Assembly (NCBI GenBank): GCA_025345505.1
Contig: JANVCC010000021.1
Span: forward strand, 34,356,250-34,420,249
Direction of reading: 5' to 3'
DNA from: Todiramphus chloris collaris
Lineage: Eukaryota > Chordata > Aves > Coraciiformes > Alcedinidae
Length of the DNA stretch: 64,000 nucleotides
The translations under genes and the position numbers were made by a program. This document shows, one piece after another, positions 11,520-24,350 of this stretch; positions within the stretch are counted from its first letter, which is position 1, and the number at the start of each line of letters is the position of its first letter. The notes under the pieces are model-generated. The model saw only the letters and a program-made list of their open reading frames with translations. It ran no database searches and had not been told where the DNA came from.

Positions 11520-13173
11520 TATCTTATTCTGTGTCAAACACAAATTTTCAGAAACACAGGAAATATTTAGAAGATATTTGGCAGTATTTTGTACAGTTAA
11601 ACAGTTCTAATTTACTTTTAAATAAGCCAACTATTTAGTAGCTATCCCTAAAGAACCCATTACATCATATTAAAGCCTGATTTTATCAGTAGAAGCTGTC
11701 TACTGTGACTGCTGTAATTTTTCTTATTTCATATACATATGTTGTACAACTGGCTTGATTATCTTAAAAATGATAAAATAAAATAAAAATTTATACTGTT
11801 TTTAATATTCAACCGATGAGAAAAGTTTAGATTTCAAAAGGAAGTCTAGTCTCTAAAACTGTCATATGCATATTTCTAATGTGAAAAATATGTTAAATAA
11901 ACATAAATAAATAGTCTAATAGGAAGCAAACTCAAACTTTTAATTCATCAGCAAAAGAAAGATCTTTGCAGTTTAAGGTTTTCTTGGTGTGACCTTTTTT
12001 TTGTGTATATTGTCACACTGGGATTGTCTTACAGAAGTTTAATTTCATCAGTCCAATGCAAGATTGAAAACAAAAGAATTATTAATTGTAATGAATAGTA
12101 ATAATTATTAATAGAAGTGTTTAAACATAGTCCAAGTAGTGGATGACCAACACTTAATTCAAAACTATACTGAATTCATCACATCTTTTAAGATTAGAAA
12201 ATGCTATCTCACATAATCACGTGATACGTTCAGTGCTCTGTTGTCATAAATCAGATGGGATTTATCCAATAATTTCCTGAGTGCCAACATTACTTGATGT
12301 AAGTTACAATGTATAGTATTGTCTTCATACAAAACTTGCATTTTTTCACTTCACATGAAAACTGGGACACTGCTTCTTTTTTACTGACAATGATTTTATT
12401 TTTATTTTTTTTTATTGTAATTAATCAAAAGGGGAACAAAATACTGCAACAGACCATCAGTTTTTCCTAAAACAGACACCAGATCTACAGAAAATCTGCA
12501 TGCATTGGAAGCCAGGTGTGATATCCTAAGCCATCTCAGGTGGCACCAACCACCCATGTTTGGTACCTGAGTTGAGGCTATCACGGAGGTCTAAGAGGCT
12601 GTTAATCATATCCAAAACCAGCCATCTTCATCTGTCAGCTGAAAAGTTTCACTGACAACAGGAGTTTAATCATCTGATCTCCATTTAGATGCATATACTT
12701 TAAACCCCTACATCTATATATCTGCATCTAATCTCACCAAAAGTCATTCCATTTTACCCAACCAAAGGATGACTGTAAGGAAAAGGACAACAAATCTAAA
12801 CTAATAAACCTGAACAATCTATTACTACTCAATTTTTGAAGAACATATGCATGCACACACACACAATAATGTCTTCTCAACCTATTTCTAGTCTCATTTC
12901 TCAGTTTACAGGCAACTGAGCTAATATAGTCAATATAGATAAACTTCATGAACTATGGTTATGTTATACTCTTGTTTTGAGCACCCTACTTAAATGTTAA
13001 CAGGAACTCATGTTTCAGATGAGAAATGCATTTGTATATTTCTTTCGATAACTGAGAGCTGTTCTACAGCTTCCACAGACAAGTAAATGTCAAACCCTCA
13101 GAGGAAGTAGTGCTGTAAGAAGGGCCTTTCTTATTTCTTCTAAGAAAATTATCTGGTGGTATAAAATACATAC
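11520..13173. other. AT-rich non-coding DNA
   Basis: No recognised element. A minus-strand frame at 12402-12584 has a donor-like CAG|GTACC near 12570, but all frames upstream of it meet stops quickly, so it is not called. A short CA repeat lies at about 12855-12866. Confidence 0.5.
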
Positions 13174-13301
13174 CTGGTAATGACACTGGAGCACTGCAGT
13201 GTATTTAGGAGCTGGAAGAGCTGAGCTGAGTTTTTGCTTCAGTGAATGTCTGTTCAAGCAGTATGGATCTTCATCAAAAACAAAGAGATGGGAAATCGCT
13301 C
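13174..13301 (-). CDS. Candidate host exon, unidentified gene
   Basis: On the minus strand a pyrimidine-rich tract ends TTTGCTACCAG (acceptor; AG at 13303-13302). It is followed by 128 open bases and then CAG|GTATGT (donor; GT at 13173-13172), which is close to the vertebrate consensus. The exon would begin after the first base of a codon and end on a codon boundary. It encodes 42 residues, including AISHLFVFDEDPYCLNRHSL and LPAPKYTAVLQCHYQ. Composition is balanced and protein-like, unlike the Phe/Ile/Asn-rich chance frames around it, and two cysteines could suggest an extracellular protein. I do not recognise the family. No partner exon was found, which fits long vertebrate introns. It could be a chance frame. 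Confidence 0.45.
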
Positions 13302-14575
13302 CTGGTAGCAAATGCCCATGAAATGAAAGGTATGGTTACAAATGTCTTTAGATAATGAAAGAAGCTGACTCCAGGAATTTCATCACCTGGTCAATGTGTA
13401 TTTCTTTTCTACAGGTAGTTAAAAAAAATCTAATAATGTTGCCTCAGGCTACACAATTTTTTTCTCCCCTGCTTTGTGCCTCCATCATTTCCCTTCCTTC
13501 TCCTTCTTACCTACTAAAACCCTCATTAAAATACTTGTAACTATTTACCAGAATAATTAATTTCACTAAAATTAATAAACCAAACATTTCTTCTTATTCA
13601 GTGTGAGCTTTTATTAAATAAAATTATTCCAGACCTTGTCTTATGTTTATGTCATAAAATATTTCAGCTGACTCTGCATTATATTCTTTAGCTCTTACAT
13701 ATCGACAAATATTTTCCAACACAGCAATAAAAATGTTCTCTGCAAATCCAAAGAGGAATTATGAATAAATATTCTTATACTTGCCCTTGGCTGATAGCTG
13801 AAAATACTCTTTGGAAAATAGCACCTTGGGAAACAAATCACTCCTGATCTTCTCTATCACTGAATAGTATTTCATCACTTCCTTGAATTCTGTTTGCATC
13901 ATTGAACTTATTTTGTGGGCATTCGTTTAACTTTAAATTATACAATTTCTAGGCACAAAATAAAAACCCCAAAAACTAAAAAAAAACCCCAAGATTATTT
14001 TCATATGATGTATTACAATATGTAGACTTGGAATGTGTCATTTTTTGCTGACAGAAAGAACTTATGTTAAAAAAATACTCAAATAAAAAAATCATATCAA
14101 CTAGGAGCAGGAAAATGGTGTCACTGTTCTCCTTACTCATTTTTTTAATTTATAAATTTAGCTGCTGATTGTACCAAAAAAAAAGAACTTAAAACTTGGA
14201 AATTTTTCATAAAATAGTTACAAGAGTCTTTTAACATCTGAAAAATTACATTAATTATGAAAATTTGGATTGGAATATGGTAACTATTCATTTAGAATCA
14301 AGAATACATGTTTTTATTAAAATGTTCTAGACCAAGGAGAAATAACTATTTATTTCAGAGATTATATTTACTGGTTCTTCTGTTTTACAAAATGAATGAG
14401 AATAGCAGAACTGAACAATCCCATCTGGTTTAGTCCCCTGAACTAAGCAGGAGATCACTTTTAGATCTCCTTCAAATATTATATATATGAATAAAGTAGG
14501 AGTTACCTGCTACATACAATATGTGTGCTACAGCAGAGAAGGATTTTTCCTTATCTAAAGCCAGAAGGATCGTTC
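13302..14575. other. AT-rich non-coding DNA
   Basis: Nothing beyond short homopolymers (for example A runs near 13975 and 14175). If the 13174-13301 exon is real, this is upstream intron of the same minus-strand gene. Confidence 0.45.
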
Positions 14576-14580
14576 ACTTG

Positions 14581-15389
14581 TGTCCTGGTTTGAGTGAGAA
14601 CAGAACTAATTCTGTTCAGTAATTTTACTTTTAAGCTCAGTTCTTCTAACTGCACTGTCTAAAGTTAGCAGCCTGTTTTCACAGGCAGTGTCTGTTTCTA
14701 ACAGTGATAACACCCCATGTTTAGAGTTACTTCCAAGGACTGGTGTGCAGACAATGGCCACTGCTGAATCTTGTGTACTGCTTGGCAGGGTGCAGAAAGT
14801 GAAAGGCTGCACCTGCAGGAGGAGCAGACAGGACAGGTGATCCTAAATTGAACAACGAGGGATTCCATCTCATATACATCATATTCAGTATTAAGCTGAG
14901 GGATCAAGAGGGTCTGTGGCTCCTCTCCCTTCTCTTTGCCCTCTTGGACCACTTTGCCATCTTTGGCTCAGATCCTCTTTCAGTTTCTTCCTTGGAACAT
15001 CCAAGGAGGATTCTTTCTTCTCTGCCTTCAATTCCAATCTGTGTGTTCCTGAATCCAGTACCAGAATCCAGCTCCTGAACACAGCTCCCATCTGCTGCGG
15101 GGCCCAGTCTGGGACTCCCCCGCTGCCTGCTCCACAGCATCAGTGGTGATGGTGATGTAATTACCATCGGGGAGGGTTAGGTTCAATACTGGGTTTGTAT
15201 ATATTTGTATATATTCTGGTTTTATACTTATTATTTCCATTTTCATTACAACTGTTCCCTTTTCTAATCGCTGAGTCTCTCGAGTCTCTCTCCCTTATTC
15301 CCTTTCTCTACCCCTTTGGGGAGGGAGGGGGGTTAACAGAGAGTGTCTGTTATAGGTCTAAGGGGCCACCCTGACCCTAAACCATGACA
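14581..15389 (+). mobile_element. ERV solo LTR family A, copy 2
   Basis: Full-length LTR of 809 bp, opening TGTCCTGG and closing CCATGACA. It is flanked by a perfect 5-bp TSD, ACTTG, at 14576-14580 and 15390-15394. The TATA-rich TTTGTATATATTTG block is near 15196. The polyadenylation signal of other copies (ATTAAA) reads ATTACA here, so this copy's signal is damaged. No internal viral sequence lies beside it, so the provirus was removed by LTR-LTR recombination. Open frames on both strands inside it are shared with other copies and are not viral genes. Confidence 0.95.
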
Positions 15390-15394
15390 ACTTG

Positions 15395-17780
15395 GCACTG
15401 AATTCTACAGTACTTCCTGACTCAATGTTCAGATTCATTCCATCTCTGGATACTTAGCTTTGACTGTAGGGTTGATAAATACTTTAAGTTGGTTCACTTG
15501 CAACCTGGCATCAAAAGGATACTGTTTCCATATCGTGAACTCAGATCAACTGAATAACTGGCTAGAGATTCCTCACTATCCACTGATGGCAGAGAAAATA
15601 TACAGCAGTTACAGTTCTATTCAACACACAAGAAGTATGAGAAAACAAAAGAAAACTCTATACTTAAGAAATACTACTGCAAATTATTTTCTACAGTTGT
15701 GTGATTTAACAAATAGAAACAATACAACATATGTATATATTTACTTTCTAATAAAAAAATATCTAATTTCAGCCACAGTATGGAAACTGTTCCATGTTCG
15801 TTATTATCTAGTCCATTACAGACTCCTAGCAGAAATCTGCCATCAATCATATTTTTTATTTTAGAACTCCCACTGAGTTCTGCAGGAAGGGTTCAAAAAT
15901 AATCTTTGACTGTAATTCAGGCAAAGATACAAACGTCTTTTACTGTGCTGCCTGGAAACAGTTTGGTTTGTTTTTTTGGTTTTTTGTTTGTTTGTTTGTT
16001 TGATTGCTTTTTTTGTTTATTTAGTTGGTTTTGTTTTATTTGGTTTTGTTTTCCAACACCAAGAGTAGAATTTAGACTTTACAAAAGAGACAAGTAGTGT
16101 CATTCAGAAATATCCCAACATAGCCTTCTTTGATGAACTGACTTCTTCAATGAGCACATTACAATTTTTCCAAATATTCCTGATATTTACACCTGGATTT
16201 TCTGTGAGAATATAAACTACAAGTTAAACCAAGGAAACTCAGATCTGCTGAACAGGAGAGACTCAAAAAATTCTGAATAAACACCCACTACTGTCATTTA
16301 ATGCTTTCTCCATTAAAATAAGTATTTTAAGAGTGGGTATCCAGAGTTAAATCTTGTTAAAATATGAGGTTGGTTTTTTTTAATCATTGATATTGTTTTT
16401 GTGTGCATGTTGTTACACTATTAATTAAATAAATGTAATCACACATGACACAGTAAGGCAAAATTAAAAAAGGAATATGTTCTCAGACTACAAGTTACAA
16501 ATTCTTATATTACCTAACTTTCCTTGAAATAGATAAAAGGTTAGGAATTTAGAAGTCCTAATGCTGAGACGTTGACAGTTTTGTTGAGGGTTTTTTTCCA
16601 CTCTTCTTTTGCATGTCTCAAAAGCAATTTCAAGGAGATCTGTTAAGATCTCTGAACTGTTTTGAATTTGTCCCACAGGTATTTACTATGGTTTTTGAGT
16701 TGAATACACCTGACACACAGTTGTACTTAGCAGAATCTAGGAAAAAGTATATCTCTCTTTTGAAGTATTTTGCTGATTCAAGTCTTTTCACTTTGGAGAT
16801 AAAATGATTGTGATTTATCTCAAATAATAACCTTTTAACAAGTGAAAGATAAGGAATACATCTGAACTAATTTGACAATGTATTTCATTATGGTTACCTA
16901 CATACCTAGGGATAATATCTAAGAAGTGAAAATTACTATGTTGACAAATTAAAAACTTTTAGGAATCAAATTCTAAACCTAATTAAAGCCTGAAAACAGA
17001 ACAATTTGAATTTCTGACTAATGAAGCTAGTTAATTAAAATACAAGAGCACATAAAATCACAGGCATTTTAAAATATTGATGTGCACTATTAAAAGTTAG
17101 TAAACTGCTTGGGTTTTATAGATGAATTGATATAAATGACAAATATAATGTATTTTTTTCCATGTAGAAAATAGACCCACAAAGTACTAGCACAAAATAA
17201 TGTCCACCAGACAAAATACTAATAAACACTCTAAACCAATTTAGAACAGTCAATTATGTATTCATGGGTATACTATCAAAGTGAAGTAGCTGTTAATAAT
17301 GAAGGTATTTTATCAGTAATCACTGTAATTTGTTTGCCCATCATTTGTTCAGTTTATCATGCAAAATGACTTGTTTTGATTAGGTCTAATTAAAATTGCA
17401 AGAGAGGAAGCATCTTGCTTAACTTCCGTTATTTATATAGTACATTCTACTATGCAATTTCACTTCAGAAAACAGTAAAAAAGCTGTTGGATAATAAAGT
17501 TTTCTGTTATTCTGATAAGTGTAATAGAGATCTGAGACTGAACAACTGTGGACAACAGTAAATTTGGACAGTCTTCTCCATAATACACTGAAGTGACAGA
17601 CTCAAGAAAGGCATATTAATGTTTTATTGAAATTGTAGTTAACTTGCTGCAAAGAGAAGATTGTAAAGTAAACAAAAAGGAGAGTCATACTTGCCTGTTT
17701 CATAATGAAACTGTTCCTTTGTCAAGAAAGAGCTGAACTGTTTTAACTGATTTCAGCAACAGCAAGATACAAGAGTACTC
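15395..17780. other. AT-rich non-coding DNA
   Basis: A 134-codon plus-strand frame (15460-15864) is the longest open stretch, but it has no domain, no exon signals and AT-driven composition. A T/G-rich patch lies at 15961-16058. Nothing else can be supported. Confidence 0.5.
15961..16058. repeat. T/G-rich low-complexity tract, (TTTG)n-like
   Basis: Irregular TTTG, TTTTG and GGTTTT units, including four consecutive TTTG copies. A possible retroposon tail, but no body was recognised. Confidence 0.75.
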
Positions 17781-18000
17781 ACAGAATCATAGAATAATTC
17801 TGGATTGAAGTGACCTCTGGATGTATCTGCTCTAACTGCTTGTTAACAGTAGAGCTAGTTGGATGAGGTTGCTCATACCCTGGACGTGTGAAGATCTTCC
17901 AATTTCCCTGGGCAACTTCTTCCAGTATTTGGTGGCAATCACTGTAAAGAAATGTTTCTTTGTAGACAAACAGAATTTCCCATGTTCCAACTTGGTCCTA
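17781..18000 (-). mobile_element. CR1 LINE 3' fragment
   Basis: The minus-strand CR1 3' end starts with ACAGAATCATAGAATAATTC on the plus strand. It continues through the usual GGGCAACTTCTTCCAGTATTTGG-like and TCACTGTAAAGAAATG-like positions (residues corresponding to VKKFF). It is diverged and 5'-truncated where the purine-rich simple repeat begins. Confidence 0.85.
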
Positions 18001-18005
18001 TCATG

Positions 18006-18054
18006 GAGGAGAGGGAGAGGGAGAGGGAGAGGGAGAGGGAGAGGGAGAGGGAGA
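18006..18054. repeat. (GGGAGA)n purine repeat, left of gap
   Basis: Perfect hexamer GGGAGA repeats run into the assembly gap. All-purine strands of this kind can form triplex (H-DNA) structures, which may explain why the assembly broke here. Confidence 0.95.
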
Positions 18055-18454
18055 NNNNNNNNNNNNNNNNNNNNNNNNNNNNNNNNNNNNNNNNNNNNNN
18101 NNNNNNNNNNNNNNNNNNNNNNNNNNNNNNNNNNNNNNNNNNNNNNNNNNNNNNNNNNNNNNNNNNNNNNNNNNNNNNNNNNNNNNNNNNNNNNNNNNNN
18201 NNNNNNNNNNNNNNNNNNNNNNNNNNNNNNNNNNNNNNNNNNNNNNNNNNNNNNNNNNNNNNNNNNNNNNNNNNNNNNNNNNNNNNNNNNNNNNNNNNNN
18301 NNNNNNNNNNNNNNNNNNNNNNNNNNNNNNNNNNNNNNNNNNNNNNNNNNNNNNNNNNNNNNNNNNNNNNNNNNNNNNNNNNNNNNNNNNNNNNNNNNNN
18401 NNNNNNNNNNNNNNNNNNNNNNNNNNNNNNNNNNNNNNNNNNNNNNNNNNNNNN
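18055..18454. other. Assembly gap, 400 N
   Basis: Undetermined bases inside a purine-only simple repeat. Open frames that span it are artefacts. The true length is unknown. Confidence 0.99.
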
Positions 18455-18561
18455 AGGAGAGGAGAGGAGAGGAGAGGAGAAGAGAAGAGAAGAGAAGAGA
18501 AGAGAAGAGAAGAGAAGAGAAGAGAAGAGAAGAGAAGAGAAGAGAAGAGAAGAGAAGAGAA
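18455..18561. repeat. (AGGAG)n passing into (AGAAG)n
   Basis: Right of the gap the unit is a pentamer, first GGAGA and then AGAAG for about 16 copies. The unit differs in length and sequence from the hexamer left of the gap, so the missing part must contain at least one unit switch. Confidence 0.95.
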
Positions 18562-21500
18562 AAAGAAAATCATTTGTTCCTTAGTGACATTATGTTGTTG
18601 TTGTTCAGAATTAAAACAGACAAGCAAAGGGACAAAGAGAAAAGTTAAATAACAAACAAATGTCAGTAATGGTTGAAACCATAAGGCAAGGTCTAGTTTT
18701 TCCATGGTTTTCTCCACATTACCATAGAGGCTGACACAGAAAACAATGTTTATGAACAAGGCTTAAGCATATGCAAGGAGAAATAAAGGGGGGGAAAAAA
18801 AAAAAAAAAAGAATTAAGTTTGAACTGTTTTACGAAATGTCTGAACTGTCAATATATTCTATAGAGTGATTCATCAGGAAGTTATCTGATCTTAAAGAGT
18901 AATGTAAAACCAAACTATATGGAAAGAAAACAGACATTATTTCTTTTCATATCTGAGTCTCCTATCTGTTTACAGAGAAAATATTTTATCATGTCAAAGT
19001 TTTTAAAAGGGACTTTTTTATTAAGATCTTGATGCTTTTGCAAATAGTTTAAGACCCTAAACAATCTTAGTAAATTAAATTTTCTTTTAAACCCCCAAAT
19101 AAACAAAAATCAAGTAAACAAAAAACTTATCTCTGAAAAACAATATTGGGATACCATTCTCTTAGAGTTAGATTTAGAATATAAACCTCTTTAGAAATTT
19201 TTATGGTTACTATATCTGGCACCACAAATTCTGTAGTCAAATAGAGTCACACCAACTCTAAATATTTATAGAAGTTGTTTGAGATTAATATATTTATCTG
19301 CAAAACTTTTACATGCTCTATAGCTATGGTAAATTATCAGATGAAAGTTTAAGAACTTAGGTAAACATGGATTCTGATGGGGAAAAAAGGAGCAGGTCTT
19401 TACCATGCACATTAGAACAAGACATTGAATGTGCCACAGTCATTATCAGAGAACACTTAACAACAGCTTTCAGTATATTAGTGGTAGAAGCATTAAGTAG
19501 CAATAAAACCTTTCTCTCAGTCTTGCTCTATAGTCCAGGAGATTTAAATGCCTTCCTGGGCCGAACTAACTCTCTGTGGATCCCTTTACTGTCTTTTGAG
19601 CAGCTCAGCTTTGAGTCAGCTGTCTTTTTCAGGCAAATGCTCTTTTCCTCTCAGGAGCCTTCCATTGTTAATTTCTATTGCTAGCTCTCTACTTGGTGAT
19701 GATCTCATTCCCTTCCTGCCCTCATTTGTTTTTCCCAGATGGTCATGTTCAGCTGTATTTGCAAAAGAAAACACTTTTCCCTTCTCCTGAAGTTCCCAGC
19801 AGACTGCTGCAGCTGAGACAATGCAGACAGACATTCCCTGTTCTCCTCTGCTGCCTTGTCACAGTCCTTTTCAAGAAAACCTGTAGCAAACAAATCAAGT
19901 CCTTGTACAATACACTGAAAATTAGTTTGTCTTGTATCTTGTATTAATTCCTTTTAGGCAGTAAATGTAAGTAACAGAAGGACTCCTATATTCTAGCCAA
20001 TTGTTCTGAGCATTGCATTATTTGACAGAGGGAGGAGACTATCATATCGTTAAAAACAACTGCTTTCATTCCCTCCTGTTGTAAAGTTCTGAACTTCAAA
20101 AGGAGGCACTTCCCCCAACTAAATTGCCTGATTTTCTTAGTGAATGTGGTTTCAACCTTCTCTGTCATCTACCATTTGACTAGCTGATGCAGAAAGTTTA
20201 AGCAAAAAAAAAATTTGGAAACTAGAAATTTGTCACACCCAGGTAATTTTAACTCCATTGTAGTACCTATTATGTAATTTAATCTGAATCAGAAGATTAC
20301 AGTAAACCACATATGCCTGACTGCGGTAAATGTCATATGTAGATTACTGCACAAATTTATGTAGACTAGTTCAGAAGATTATCATATAGTAGAAAACCAG
20401 GCACATTTAGATTTTGCATAGACAATATGGTCTGTGCTTATATAACACATATCCTGTCTAGAATTTTTAGCTTTTAAGGTGTGACACTGGATGTAGGGGT
20501 ATGTATCTTTGGTGGCCTAATGCTGATGAGTTGTAAGCAATGCTATACCAAATATTAAAGCAGAAATTTAAAATAAAACACTTTCTATTGTTCTTCTACA
20601 TTCAAATCTCAACTGCTCACCGGTTTAACTGTTTGAATTTGACCAGTATATGATTTAAATATATAGATGGATGTGGGAAACTATGTGGATAAGAGCATTT
20701 TTTTAAATATGAGTAGATAGAGAGGGAGAAAATGTGTATAAAGTGATTATTTTTCAGTAACAGATTAGTTTCTTACCTTTTTTAATCTTTATACCTTGGT
20801 AGTGTCACTTTCAGTTAACCAGCCCAGTACCTGAAGTGAGACCAGTTCTCAAAATATGATGTGTTTATTTATGTCTACATAATTTTGAAGGATTATCTAT
20901 ACTGTATACAGAACAAACAAGGAAGAAAAAGAACATGAGTTTGAGGGGGGAAAAAGCCCCAAACTCTTGTCAAACACCCTGGAAGATTTCACAGGATTAC
21001 ATAACAGACTTAACCCAAAAGAGCTATCCTTAGTGTAGGTAGCATTTAAGGCAATATCCTTTCAAAGATAGATGAATTAGGAACAGATGAAAAGAAAACA
21101 GCTTTATTTAATCTCAGCTTAGGAAAGTTATGGACATTTATTTCTTCTCCTTCAGCTATTTCTTTTACAAATATGTGCAGCTGTGCTGTCTACGTCAGGT
21201 GATGTGACCAATTGCCTTCTATTTGTATTTTCTCTTGACATGGAGATCAGATGGCTTTAAAGATAACTATAAACCAAACAGTATTTGCCCAGGCATATAT
21301 GACTATAAATCACATCTGAAAAACCTGCCTCAGATCCCATCATATTCTACAGAGTTTTGCAAGGGTAAACATGGAAATCACATATAAAGCTCTGGGAACC
21401 TGAAGAAAAGTTGTTCTATACATTACAGACATCAAGAGAAGCATGAGGATCTCCTAGTGAACATTGTTAATTGATATACAGATGATACTGAGGAGCTTGA

Positions 21501-23010
21501 ATAAATCCCAAGACAATATCTTCTGTTAACATAAGCTTCAGGTTCTATAAACACATAGGCTGAGAATGTGGTCACAAGGACCAAGCCCATCCTGGTCAGC
21601 CATTTTCACCCCTGTAACATCCCTCTTGTACAAACGTAATTAGATGTGAAGCTACATGGAAGTCCAAGACTGGCAAATGTTAAAGCTCCACACATGCAGA
21701 GAAAAGGAATCTGCTCTAGTCTTATTCCTGGAAGAACAGGTCAAATCATTAGTTGTCAGTTAAATGATATCTCTGTTCTAGCTCACCTGAGTGAGGAAGA
21801 TGAGGATGGAGGAAGCTAAACTGTGACAGACTGATGGATGGTCTTGAGCAGCTGAAGAATTACACCCTTTTTATCCTCCTCAACCTGCTGACTTGGAGAC
21901 TTCTTAGGACAGTTACCTCACCTCATGAATTTGAAGCTAGACTGGGACTTATAAATTCTCTTCTTGAAGCTGCATCTTCGCCAAAGAATTCATTTTAAAT
22001 GAGAAAATATGTACATATATGAGAGGGTGAAGCTGCAAAAGCTTTACAAATATGAAAATAAGTAAATTTCACCTATTCTAATTTTAATTGTTTTATATAT
22101 TTTGAAATGAGGGATTTTTTGTTTGGTTTTTTTTTTCCTTTGTTTTCAGTGCAACACAATCAGAATTATGATACATAAAATACTGTGTCTAAACCAAATG
22201 CTCTACTAACTCTTCTCTAAAAACAAATCAGTGTTCATTCCAAACATCCCCTGCAGGAAGAATGTTTAATATCCATTCTAATAAATTAACACAAAGCCAG
22301 CTATACACATTACCATTGACCCTCTGACAGTGACAGATTCATAAACACAGGGGGAACACACATGTGGATGTTCTTTTCTAATATAATCTCAATTTATTGA
22401 TGATGGAGATGATGGTTCAGGGATGAGCAATTGGCTTCTTCCCATTTCCTGAAAGCAGAAAGTCTGAGCTCTCCAAATGTAAAAATATCTCTTTGTACAG
22501 GAAATAAGAAAAATGTACCATTTCTCATCTCATTAGTATTATTTACATCCCATGCTGTTGTTAGATGGAAATAGTTTAGTGGCTTTCATAGAACTTATTT
22601 CTGATATATGTCCATGTACATACACGGAAAACAGCACGATAAAATTTACATATATGTAAATTCCTGAAAGACCTATATTTTGGGGTGTTCTAGGTAGACT
22701 CCAAAGTAACTCAGACTGGATTTTGTGTTGATAACACTTCCTTCTTAGTTAGATGATTTTTAATATCACTTGGAGGTCACAACAAGGTCCATTACTACTT
22801 CAAAAATGTCCTAAACACCTTATAACAAAGAGGTTATAAACAGAAAGGGAAAAAAAAAAAAAAAAAAAAGCACTAAATCAATGAATGCCAGGATAGTAAT
22901 GACGTTTGGAAGTTTATTGTTTCTTCTGAGTTTGGGCCAGACTGGTGCAAATATGACATTTTCATTTAGCCCTACTTGGAAATATTATTAAAAAAAAATA
23001 TAAAAAGGTA
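18562..23010. other. AT-rich non-coding DNA with homopolymers
   Basis: Contains A runs at about 18793-18810 and 22850-22869. A 105-codon plus-strand frame at 19367-19684 has mixed composition but no domain and no clear splice sites, so it is not called. Around 21540-21900 the sequence is slightly richer in G+C, but no element was recognised. Confidence 0.5.
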
Positions 23011-24350
23011 AATCACAGAATCACAAAATAATCGTGGTTGGAAAGGACTTTCTGGATCACCAAGTCCAACCATACCTACAAGAACAAAAAACACCAAAGT
23101 ACCTGATTACTAAAAAGGAAAAAAAAAACCCAACCAAAAAAACAAAAACAAAGCTAACACACAAGCCCTCTACATGCCTGCCCCTAGAGCATGTCATGAA
23201 GCACCATGTCAACTTGTTTCTTAAATACCTCCAGGGATGGTGACTCAACCACCTCCCTGGGCAGCCTGTTCCAGTGCCTCTCCCCTCTCTCTCTGTAACG
23301 GATTTCTTCCTAATATCCAACCTAAACCTCTCCTGCTGCAACTTCAGACCATTTCCCCTGGTTCTGGAATTAGTAACTAAGGAGAAGAGGCCTACACCCA
23401 CCTCTCTACAACCTCCTTTCAGGTAATTGTAGAGGGCAATGAGGTCCTCCCTCCAAACTAAACATGCCCAGCTCCCTCAGCCTCTCCTCATACGACTTGC
23501 TCTCTAAATCCCTCACAAGCTTGGTAGCTCTCCTCTGGACACATTCCAGCACCTCAATGCTTTTCCTATAACGAGGGGCCCAGAACTGAAAACAGTACTC
23601 AAGATGAGGCCTCACAAGAGCTGAGTACAAGAGCATGATAACTTCCCTTCTCCTGCTGAGCACGCTATTCATTATACAAGCCAAGATCCTGTTGGCCTTC
23701 TTAGACACCTGGGCACATTGCTGGCTTGTGTTCAGCCGGCTGTCCACCAGGACCCCCAGGTCCTTTTCTGCTGGGCTGCTTTCCAGACAGTCATTCTCAA
23801 GCCTGTAGCCCTGCTGGGGGTTGTTGTGACTGAAATGCAGGACACAGCACTTGGCCTTATTGTACGTCATACGGTTGGCCTTGGCCCATCTATCCAACCT
23901 GTCCAAGTCCCTCTGAAGAGCTTTCCTACCCTCAAGCAGATCAACACTCCCACACAATTTGGTGTCATCTGCAAACTTACTAAGGGTGCTCTCAATCCCC
24001 ACATCCAAGTCATCAATAAAGATGCCAAATAAGACTGGCCCCAAAACTGATCCCTGAGGGACACCACTGGTGACTGGCAGCCAGCTGGATTTCACCCCAT
24101 TAATCACACCTCTCTGGGAATGGCCAGAGAGACAGTTTTTAACCCAGTGAAGAGTACATTTGTCTATACCATGATTCGCCAGTTTCTCCAGGAGAATGCT
24201 GTGGGAGACTGTGTTAATGGCCTTACTAAAGTCCAAGTAGATAACATCCACAGCCTTCCCCCCCCGGTCCAAAAGGTGAGTCACGTGGTCATAGAAAGAG
24301 ATCAGGTTTGTTAAGCAAGATCTCCCTTTCATAAACCCATGCTGGCTGAA
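23011..24350 (-). mobile_element. CR1 LINE, 5'-truncated, with reverse-transcriptase ORF
   Basis: The minus-strand CR1 3' end is at 23011 (AATCACAGAATCACAAAAT). A 326-residue frame (23406-24386) carries the reverse transcriptase from the late fingers onward: [14 protein letters not shown] near residues 16-29, YLDFSKA at 50-56, [12 protein letters not shown] at 106-117 and FADDTKL at 138-144. All three catalytic aspartates of the palm are therefore still encoded. The frame then shifts near 23405, and the C-terminal part continues at 23057-23401. ORF1, the endonuclease and the N-terminal RT are missing, so it is inactive. Wording such as [19 protein letters not shown] differs from the CR1 at 10764-11519, so it is a different CR1 subfamily. 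Confidence 0.93.

Noticed and set aside
12402..12640. Possible minus-strand exon near a CAG|GTACC site
   Set aside because: Frames between the nearest acceptor-like site and the donor contain stops.
15460..15864. 134-codon plus-strand open frame
   Set aside because: Composition is driven by AT-rich DNA, with no domain, no splice signals and no repeat identity.
17863..18759. Long frames crossing 18055-18454
   Set aside because: They exist only because the gap contributes no stops and the purine repeat is open in all frames.
19367..19684. 105-codon plus-strand open frame
   Set aside because: Unrecognised protein with no clear acceptor or donor; overlapping frames on both strands are equally open.
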